Shown: one piece after another, positions 1 through 5,175 of the stretch | Position numbering within the stretch: position 1 is the first letter of the stretch | Layout: the number at the start of each line of letters is the position of its first letter | Assembly: GCA_022600255.1 (NCBI GenBank) | Contig: JAHZKU010000119.1 | Coordinates: 1-7,595 of the forward strand | Length of the DNA: 7,595 nt | From: Actinomycetes bacterium | GTDB lineage: Bacteria > Actinomycetota > Actinomycetes > S36-B12 > GCA-2699445 | Direction: 5' to 3' | Made by a program: the position numbers and the translations under genes | Notes under the pieces: generated by a model | The model's input: only the letters and a program-made list of their open reading frames with translations | Told to the model about the DNA's origin: nothing | Databases searched by the model: none

Positions 1-212
1 ATCAGCCCGACGTAGTTGTTGAGATTGGTCAGGTGCCACTCCGGAAACGGGGCGTTGGTGCCGACCCCGATTGGATTGTCGACGACTCTGGGGCCGTGGT
101 GATGAGACTCAATGGCGATCGTCGTAGCCGCCACTGAGGAATCCACTCCGCGTGGCGGGCACGCTGTGCCTGATTTCATAGCCGAAGTCCCGCTTTGGAA
201 GTGCGCTGGCAT
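1..212 (-). pseudogene. Partial choloylglycine hydrolase-like (linear amide C-N hydrolase) frame, apparently lacking its N-terminal half
   Basis: An open minus-strand frame starts after a TAA at 236-234, has ATG codons at 212 and 179, and runs off the left edge, giving 70 visible codons. Residues about 30-70 contain TIAIE, then VVDNPIGVGTNAP, then EWHLTNLNNYVGL. This is the conserved central stretch of the penicillin V acylase / bile salt hydrolase family, which are N-terminal nucleophile hydrolases cleaving linear amides. The Asn of GVGTNAP corresponds to the family's active-site Asn near position 175. In intact members well over 100 residues, including the nucleophilic Cys2, precede this block. 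Here only about 29 unrelated residues do, and neither other minus frame supplies the missing part. I infer a 5'-truncated remnant, because the cysteine desulfurase occupies the place where the N-terminus should be. A divergent short protein with an odd start is less likely. The C-terminal part lies outside the window, so its integrity is unknown. Confidence 0.6.
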
Positions 213-234
213 CCTGCGAGCTTGAAACTGGCGT

Positions 235-246
235 TACCCTTGCCTA
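235..246 (+). promoter_or_regulatory. Putative leaderless -10 element of the cysteine desulfurase operon
   Basis: The hexamer TACCCT (235-240) fits the TANNNT actinobacterial -10 pattern and is followed by exactly 6 nt (TGCCTA) before the ATG at 247. Transcription would therefore start at or next to the A of the ATG. No purine-rich Shine-Dalgarno sequence precedes the ATG, which agrees with a leaderless mRNA. No good -35 hexamer is seen at the usual distance. The box resembles the one at 4072-4077: 11 of 15 positions match through the start codon. Confidence 0.45.
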
Positions 247-1419
247 ATGGTCTATCTCGATCACGCAGCGTCAACAACGATCCGACCCGTCGCCGTTCAG
301 GCGTGGACTGATGCGGCGATGCTTACCGGAAACCCGTCATCTTCACACGCCGCAGGCCGCAAGGGGCGACGGCTGGTTGAGGATGCGCGTGAGAGTATCG
401 CGGCGAATCTCGGGGTTAAGCCTGACACCATCTTCTTCACGTCGGGGGGCACCGAGGCCGATAACGCCGCGGTATTGGGCACGGTGAATGCGCGGCGCCG
501 CGAAGATCCCCGACGTGACGTGGTGATTGTGTCGCCAATCGAACACAAGGCGGTTCTGGAGCCCATTGAGGGACTAGTCGCGTCCGGGATGACAATCGAG
601 AAGCTACGCGTGGATCGGTCGGGGCGAGTTCAGGTGGCGCACCTGAAGGAACTCCTGACGCAGTATCGGGGACGAATCGCCTTGGTTGCGGTGATGTGGG
701 CCAACAACGAAGTCGGTGCTGTGCAGCCGATCGAAGAGATCGTGTCGTTGTGTCGTCCGGCCCGAGTCCCGGTCCACAGCGACGCCGTGCAGGCCGTGGG
801 TTCGCCTGGGCTGAGTCTCGCCCTACCGAATACCGCCGCGATGAGCGCACACAAGCTCGGTGGCCCCAAGGGTGTTGGGATCTTGATCCATCAGAATCGC
901 TACCCCATGGATCCGTTCATCCGCGGTGGCGGTCAAGAGAATGGCATTCGCGGTGGCACGCTGGATGTGCCCTGCATCGTGGGGATGGCCGCAGCCATCA
1001 AGGAGGTCTTCGCCGAACCCGAGGCGACCGATGCCAAATATCGCCAACTGAGGAACAGCCTAGTGGCGGGTGTGCAGGACTCCGTACCCGACGCTGTGGT
1101 CAACAGCGATGCTGACGCTGGCCTGCCCGGATTGGCTCATATCAGTTTTCCCGGTTGCGAGGGCGATGCACTGATGTTGCTGCTGGACAGCGCCGGCGTG
1201 GAAGTGTCGGTGGGTTCGGCCTGTTCGTCAGGGGCAACCAAGACCAGTCACGTATTGCAGGCGATGGGGATTGATGAGGAGGCCGCCGGGGGATCATTGC
1301 GATTCAGCGTCGGCTGGTCGAATACCCAAGAAGACGTCGATGTGTTGCTGCGGGTCTTGCCTGAAGCTGTAGCCCGGGCGCGCCAGGCCTATGTCCGAAC
1401 GCCGGTGGAAGGCTCGTGA
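247..1419 (+). CDS. iscS: Cysteine desulfurase, group I (IscS/NifS-like)
   Basis: This 390-residue PLP enzyme removes sulfur from L-cysteine, giving alanine and an enzyme-bound persulfide that is passed to acceptors such as MnmA or Fe-S scaffolds. The N-terminus YLDHAAST is the family's usual start. Visible landmarks are TSGGTEADN (65-73), His100 that stacks on PLP, the HSDAVQ motif (Asp179, Gln182), the Schiff-base lysine K203 in SAHKLGGPKG, the RGGGQENGIRGGT segment (226-238) and catalytic Cys326 in GSACSSG. The long mobile Cys loop without a SufS-type insertion places it in group I. Its length is normal for the group and no key residue is missing. The stop codon overlaps the mnmA GTG by 4 bp, so the two are very likely co-transcribed and translationally coupled, which points to tRNA thiolation as a main job. 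A general Fe-S assembly role is also possible, since no scaffold gene lies here to decide. The start is supported by the -10-like box just upstream. Confidence 0.95.
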   Translation: MVYLDHAASTTIRPVAVQAWTDAAMLTGNPSSSHAAGRKGRRLVEDARESIAANLGVKPDTIFFTSGGTEADNAAVLGTVNARRREDPRRDVVIVSPIEHKAVLEPIEGLVASGMTIEKLRVDRSGRVQVAHLKELLTQYRGRIALVAVMWANNEVGAVQPIEEIVSLCRPARVPVHSDAVQAVGSPGLSLALPNTAAMSAHKLGGPKGVGILIHQNRYPMDPFIRGGGQENGIRGGTLDVPCIVGMAAAIKEVFAEPEATDAKYRQLRNSLVAGVQDSVPDAVVNSDADAGLPGLAHISFPGCEGDALMLLLDSAGVEVSVGSACSSGATKTSHVLQAMGIDEEAAGGSLRFSVGWSNTQEDVDVLLRVLPEAVARARQAYVRTPVEGS

Positions 1420-2486
1420 GAGTCCTGGCCGCCGTTTCTGGCGGTGTGGACTCCGCCGTTGCGCTGGCGCGCGCGGTTGATGCTGGCCACGATGTCGTTG
1501 CGGTACACCTAGCGCTGAACAGTGATCGTGCCGCAACCCGCGAAGGATCGCGGGGCTGCTGCACCTTGTCAGATGCCCACGATGCCCGCCGCGCAGCCGA
1601 TGTGGTGGGCGTGCCCTTCTACGTGTGGAATGTGGCCGGTGACTTTCGTGAGCGTGTGATCGATGACTTCGTGTCTGAATACGAGGCTGGCCGGACCCCA
1701 AACCCCTGCATTCGCTGCAATGAGCACATCAAGTTTGCCGCCGTCTTGGACAAGGCAACCGCCTTGGGTTTCGACGCCGTAGTCACGGGGCACTACGCAC
1801 AGTTGCACCAGTCAGCGACCGGCCCGATCCTGCGCAGGTCGGTCGACAATGCCAAGGACCAGTCCTACGTGTTGGCAGTTCTGGGCAATGATCGGTTGCG
1901 CAAGTGCATGTTCCCTGTTGGCGATACGGACAAGACCGAGATTCGAGCTGAAGCGAAAGAGCGCGGTTTGACGGTGGCCGCCAAGCCGGACAGTCACGAC
2001 ATCTGCTTTATTCCGGACGGTGATACGGCTGGGTTTCTGGCGCGTCGTCTGGGGGAGCAGCCTGGTCCGATCATCGACGAGGCGTCGGGTGCGCAGATCG
2101 GCGAACACAGCGGGACGTACGGTTTCACTATCGGCCAACGCAAGGGTATTGCGGTCGACCAACCGGCACCCTCAGGCCGGCCCAGGTACGTCCTGGGGAT
2201 CGAACCGGTGTCCAGGACTGTCGTGGTCGGGGAACGTGAGCGGTTGGCCGTTTCGACGATTCGAGCCGACCAACCGGTGTGGCCGGGCAACCCGCCAGCG
2301 CCGGGTCAGGAGGTGCTGGTGCAGGTGAGGGCTCATGCGGAACCCGTACCGGCTCGGGTTGAGACAGCAGACCGGTTCGCGTTCGAATTGGACGTACTGG
2401 GCGAGCTTTTTGCGCTGGCCCCAGGCCAGAGTTGTGTGTTGTACGACGCAGAACGAGTAATCGGCCAGGGCACGGTGACCCCGTAA
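1416..2486 (+). CDS. mnmA: tRNA-specific 2-thiouridylase MnmA
   Basis: MnmA adenylates C2 of the wobble uridine U34 in tRNA-Lys, -Glu and -Gln, then replaces the oxygen with sulfur received as a persulfide, making s2U. The 356-residue product is close to the usual length. The PP-loop is AVSGGVDSAVAL (6-17). The two catalytic cysteines are Cys101 in NPCIRCNEHIKF and Cys197 in DSHDICFIPDGD. GHYAQL (125-130), KDQSYVL (147-153) and FPVGDTDKTEIR (166-177) are further family signatures. TYGFTIGQRKGIAV marks the central domain, followed by a C-terminal beta-barrel domain. The GTG start overlaps the desulfurase stop in a GTGA arrangement, and the protein begins directly with the strand that leads into the PP-loop, so a later start is ruled out. 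The upstream neighbour is the expected sulfur donor. An older name is trmU. The 82 bp downstream, before the convergent TRIC gene, show no convincing terminator hairpin. Confidence 0.96.
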   Translation: MRVLAAVSGGVDSAVALARAVDAGHDVVAVHLALNSDRAATREGSRGCCTLSDAHDARRAADVVGVPFYVWNVAGDFRERVIDDFVSEYEAGRTPNPCIRCNEHIKFAAVLDKATALGFDAVVTGHYAQLHQSATGPILRRSVDNAKDQSYVLAVLGNDRLRKCMFPVGDTDKTEIRAEAKERGLTVAAKPDSHDICFIPDGDTAGFLARRLGEQPGPIIDEASGAQIGEHSGTYGFTIGQRKGIAVDQPAPSGRPRYVLGIEPVSRTVVVGERERLAVSTIRADQPVWPGNPPAPGQEVLVQVRAHAEPVPARVETADRFAFELDVLGELFALAPGQSCVLYDAERVIGQGTVTP

Positions 2487-2568
2487 GCGTCATCCCTTGC
2501 TGAAGGCCCGGCGTAAGTGAGCGCGGACGTGGTACGGGGCTAAGAAAGGGCTTCGGCGATGTTCAGCG

Positions 2569-3270
2569 CTACCCGGGTACCACGGGTGTGTCCGGCTCGG
2601 CCGGCGGTTTGCGGCGATCGAAACCGAGCCAGTGCCGCAGCCGGGCCGACATCGTGACGGCATCTGGCGTAACCCAGCCATACCGGGCGCTTGCCATGCG
2701 CAGGGCCGTGGCTAGCCCGATTGCAATACCCTCGGCGATGCCGCGCTGGTCGACTACGCCATCCAAAGCAACAAACACGACTGCGGCGAGGGCGGCGGCT
2801 CCGGCCACCCATTGGCCTGGCATCAGCGTCGTTGGCACTTCGCGGCATAGGACGTCTCGAATAATTCCTCCGCCGACTGCCGTGGTCAACCCCAGGAAGA
2901 CCGCCGCAGAATCGGACAGTCCCAACTGCAGGGCCTTCTCAGCGCCGATCACGACCCAAACCCCAATCAGCAGCGAATCGACCACGTAGATGGCCGGGCT
3001 GAGCTGTTCGACGAATCTGGCGAAGAAGAACCCGGCCACCGCACCGACGAAGGCCATGGCCAATAGATTCTGGATCAGGAAGATCGGGACTGCGGTGCCC
3101 AGAATGACATCCCGCAGCGCACCGCCACCAACGCCCGTGCACACCGCCACCAGCAGCACGCCGGTGACATCCATCTTCCGACGAGTCGCATGCAGGGCTC
3201 CTGACATCCCGCCCGCGACCGCAGCCGTCGTGGTCAGCAGCGCCGGAACGGCGAGTACCGCGGAACTCAT
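2569..3270 (-). CDS. TRIC/UPF0126-family membrane protein (YicG-like), canonical copy
   Basis: This 233-residue protein has about seven hydrophobic segments and two tandem UPF0126 repeats. Each repeat carries the glycine-rich signature followed by Arg-Asp: GVGGGALRDV (46-55) and AVGGGIIRDV (131-140). These match the prokaryotic trimeric intracellular cation (TRIC) channels, where the glycine triplets kink helices lining a monovalent-cation pore. GAEKAL (109-114) lies in the mid-protein helix where the family carries a conserved lysine. The C-terminal 30 residues after the last helix are polar, Pro-rich and probably cytoplasmic. The ATG overlaps the TGA of the upstream TRIC gene (ATGA), so it is the second gene of a two-gene operon. 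A strong Shine-Dalgarno is absent (only GGAT nearby), which favours translational coupling. Ion selectivity and physiological role cannot be read from sequence; the bacterial homologues are mostly uncharacterised. Confidence 0.88.
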   Translation of the reverse strand: MSSAVLAVPALLTTTAAVAGGMSGALHATRRKMDVTGVLLVAVCTGVGGGALRDVILGTAVPIFLIQNLLAMAFVGAVAGFFFARFVEQLSPAIYVVDSLLIGVWVVIGAEKALQLGLSDSAAVFLGLTTAVGGGIIRDVLCREVPTTLMPGQWVAGAAALAAVVFVALDGVVDQRGIAEGIAIGLATALRMASARYGWVTPDAVTMSARLRHWLGFDRRKPPAEPDTPVVPG

Positions 3271-4082
3271 CTATCCGAACGATCGAAGTACTGCGTCATC
3301 GGTCCGGTTTCGTCCGGCGGAGGGCTGCGACGCCAGAACTTCCAGACCCGATCTGAGAAGTCGGTGGCCTCGTGTGTCTCCCAGCCGAAATGGACGGACA
3401 GGATGCGGATAGTGGCGACAACAACCAGTGTGGCGGCCTGGGCGAACGCAAAAGATGCCCCGAATTCGCGCAGGGTCACGGCTATGATCGCACCCACGAG
3501 TGCGGCGAAAGCCACATACGTGCCCGGCCGCAGGATCTCCGGAGCGCGACCGGCCATGACGTCTCGCAGGATAAACCCACCAACGGCTGTCATGACACCC
3601 ACGAAGACAGCGGGCACTGGGGAGAGACCGCCCCCTTGGGCCGTCGTGGTGCCGATGCCACAGAGCAATCCCAACGAGAGGGCATCGACCCACATGGCCG
3701 AAGCAACCGCTTGGGCCATGAGTCCGGCGAAAAAGAAGCCCAACGCACCGGCTAACGTGACGATCAGGAAGTAGCGGCCATCTGTGAGGACTTCGGGTGT
3801 TCCGGTTTGCAATAGGATCGCCATCAACAGCAGGCCGCCCATGCCTTGTGCCACGGCCAGACCGAGAACACCGATGATGTCGAATCCGCGCCGCGCGGCG
3901 AACGCGGCTCCGGCTAGGGCTCCGAAACCAACCGCGATGTAGGGTGCCCAGGTTGGGATGTGCGGATTACTGTCCAGCAGCTTTGTGACGTTGTCCTTGG
4001 CAACAACATGGCCGACTTCGGTCACCCAAGTTGCCGCAAACTGCCCAATCCCAACGCTCACCTTAAGACGATAACCTTGCAT
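3267..4082 (-). CDS. TRIC/UPF0126-family membrane protein, divergent paralogue with degenerate first repeat
   Basis: The product is 271 residues from the ATG at 4082. About 45 mostly polar residues precede the first membrane helix, near PTWAPYIAVGFGALAGAAF (43-61). Seven hydrophobic segments follow, with a polar tail rich in Arg, Pro and Asp. The second UPF0126 repeat is intact (AVGGFILRDVMAG, 166-178). In the first repeat the equivalent stretch reads GMGGLLLMAIL (80-90), so the usual Arg-Asp is replaced by Leu86-Met87. LRPGTYVAFAALVG (184-197) and the helix ending in HFGWE are family-like. The frame stays open to 4361, but that part is antisense to the conserved N-terminus of the plus-strand MetE-like gene, so I reject it. 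A GTG at 4061 (codon 8) is an alternative start, 6 nt after a TATCGT box, and would be leaderless. The gene overlaps the canonical TRIC gene by 4 bp. The two may form a heteromeric assembly, which is inference. Confidence 0.8.
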   Translation of the reverse strand: MQGYRLKVSVGIGQFAATWVTEVGHVVAKDNVTKLLDSNPHIPTWAPYIAVGFGALAGAAFAARRGFDIIGVLGLAVAQGMGGLLLMAILLQTGTPEVLTDGRYFLIVTLAGALGFFFAGLMAQAVASAMWVDALSLGLLCGIGTTTAQGGGLSPVPAVFVGVMTAVGGFILRDVMAGRAPEILRPGTYVAFAALVGAIIAVTLREFGASFAFAQAATLVVVATIRILSVHFGWETHEATDFSDRVWKFWRRSPPPDETGPMTQYFDRSDR

Positions 4083-4083
4083 C
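4062..4083. promoter_or_regulatory. Putative overlapping divergent -10 elements (bidirectional, possibly leaderless promoter)
   Basis: On the plus strand TAACCT (4072-4077) is followed by 6 nt and then the GTG at 4084. On the minus strand TATCGT (4073 down to 4068) is followed by 6 nt (CTTAAG) and then a GTG at 4061, in frame with the TRIC gene. The two hexamers share one TA step at 4072-4073, and the predicted start points 4084 and 4061 are symmetric about it. Neither start codon has a Shine-Dalgarno, and no clear -35 is seen on either side. There is no other non-coding space between the genes. Confidence 0.4.
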
Positions 4084-5133
4084 GTGAACGACGTGCCAGC
4101 CAGTGGACAGATTGTTGGCGAGTCTTCGCAATCCCTGACCACTGGGGTCGGCTCGATGCCCGGTACGTCTCCAAATGAGGCAATGACCGTGATTGCCGGT
4201 GAGGTCCCTGGCCTGCCGTTCCTACCCGAGTTGCCGTTACGCGGGGCTGGCTCCGACATCATCGGACGCACCGGGTCGTTATTGGCCGAGGTATCGTCCG
4301 ATCTGAATCTAGAACCGATCCCCACGGGTTGGCGACTAGCGGGTGCGCCCACTAGGACCATGCGATTGGCCCGGTCCTGGCTGGGCGAAGATCAGGATTT
4401 GGCCCAAGAACACTTGTCAGCTTCACCGGGGTTATTCAAGTTACAGGTGGCGGGACCCTGGACGTTGGCGGCTGGAGTGGAAACCGGCAAGGGGGCGTTG
4501 GCGTTGGGAGATCCGGGCTTAGTGCGCGAGATCTCTGCCGCCCTCGTGGTGGCCACAACCGATCTGCTCCGGGATATGGGTCAGCGGCTGCCCAATCGCC
4601 GACTCGTGGTGCAGTTTGATGAACCGTCCCTGCCCGGTGTGTTGCGTGGTTCAATTCCCACCGCCTCGGGCTACGCGCGCTTCCCAGCCGTGCCCGTGGC
4701 AGAGGCCGCTGAGCACTTGAAGGGCGGGGCCGAGTTGCCCAACGCCGTACTGCATTGTTGTGGCGACTTCCCGTTCGAGGTGGGCCACAAGGCGGGGTTT
4801 GCCGGAATCAGCTTGGACCTGACGAAGTCTGTGCGACCGTGGCGAGACGAGGGGATCGGAGCGGCTGTGGAAGCCGGCGTTATCCTTCATGCAGGTGTGT
4901 TGCCGGCTCTGCCTGATCTTCGCCGCACGAGCGCCGAGACCCCGCTGGACCGGCTGACGACGCAGGGTTGGCAGCGCCTAGACGCGTTGTGGTCGCGGAC
5001 AGGGCTGGATGCTGAACGACTCAAGGACGTTGTGGTGACCCAATCCTGTGGCATGGCCGGGGCCAGTTGGCCACAGGTGCGCGCAGCCTTGAGCGCCGCG
5101 ATCCAAATTGCGCGGCGCTGTGACACTCGCTAG
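4084..5133 (+). CDS. Short MetE-like (cobalamin-independent methionine synthase C-terminal domain) methyltransferase
   Basis: The 349-residue protein corresponds only to the C-terminal catalytic barrel of MetE; the N-terminal MetE domain is absent. TTGVGSMPGT (19-28) and ELPLRGAGSDIIGRT (49-63) match the conserved N-terminus of the actinobacterial short family. QVAGPWTLAA (121-130) and QFDEPSLPGVL (177-187) follow. LHCCG (223-227) supplies the His-x-Cys pair of the MetE zinc site, and QSCG (320-323) the later Cys322. Asp245 in ISLDL sits where MetE has a Glu ligand. The family is annotated as vitamin-B12-independent methionine synthase, for example the gene next to ligA in Mycobacterium tuberculosis. 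The true methyl donor and acceptor are unsettled, and single-domain MetE proteins elsewhere can use methyl-corrinoid donors. The GTG at 4084 is the first start after an upstream TAA at 4072 and lies 6 nt after a TAACCT box. A GTG at 4093 is an alternative. Confidence 0.82.
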   Translation: MNDVPASGQIVGESSQSLTTGVGSMPGTSPNEAMTVIAGEVPGLPFLPELPLRGAGSDIIGRTGSLLAEVSSDLNLEPIPTGWRLAGAPTRTMRLARSWLGEDQDLAQEHLSASPGLFKLQVAGPWTLAAGVETGKGALALGDPGLVREISAALVVATTDLLRDMGQRLPNRRLVVQFDEPSLPGVLRGSIPTASGYARFPAVPVAEAAEHLKGGAELPNAVLHCCGDFPFEVGHKAGFAGISLDLTKSVRPWRDEGIGAAVEAGVILHAGVLPALPDLRRTSAETPLDRLTTQGWQRLDALWSRTGLDAERLKDVVVTQSCGMAGASWPQVRAALSAAIQIARRCDTR

Positions 5134-5138
5134 TCGCT

Positions 5139-5173
5139 GGCCACATGTGGGCGACCATCGCCCACATGTGGCC
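5139..5173. terminator. Perfect 16-bp inverted repeat between convergent genes; likely bidirectional hairpin terminator
   Basis: GGCCACATGTGGGCGA (5139-5154) is exactly complementary to 5158-5173, leaving a 3-nt CCA loop. In plus-strand RNA the stem can extend three more pairs (one C-G, two G-U) to 5136-5176. It begins 6 nt after the MetE-like stop and ends 2 nt before the AidB-like stop codon, filling the 42-bp gap. No T-run follows in either direction, so it would be a tail-less hairpin. Each arm also contains the 10-bp palindrome CCACATGTGG (5141-5150 and 5162-5171), exactly 21 bp apart, so a protein-binding site is possible. Confidence 0.65.
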
Positions 5174-5175
5174 GG

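Noticed and set aside
123..233. Second minus-strand frame containing RDFGYEIRHSVPATRSGF, considered as the missing hydrolase N-terminus by frameshift
   Set aside because: It ends in a TGA and does not resemble the hydrolase N-terminal region or contain the nucleophile cysteine.
437..850. Long minus-strand open frame inside the cysteine desulfurase gene, with similar ones opposite mnmA and aidB
   Set aside because: These are Arg/Pro/Ser-rich translations typical of antisense frames in GC-rich genes; the opposite strand carries complete motif-bearing proteins.
2487..2568. Terminator or small gene between mnmA and the convergent TRIC gene
   Set aside because: Only a 4-bp CCTT/AAGG stem is visible. 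A short minus frame here ending VRAHLRRAFSKG overlaps the TRIC gene and has no recognisable family or ribosome binding site.
4083..4361. N-terminal extension of the minus-strand TRIC frame up to an ATG at 4361
   Set aside because: It is antisense to the conserved N-terminus of the MetE-like protein (TTGVGSMPG, ELPLRGAGSDIIGRT) and encodes no membrane or UPF0126 sequence.
5141..5171. CRISPR-like pair of repeats (CCACATGTGG twice)
   Set aside because: There are only two short palindromic copies 21 bp apart with no spacer series and no cas genes.
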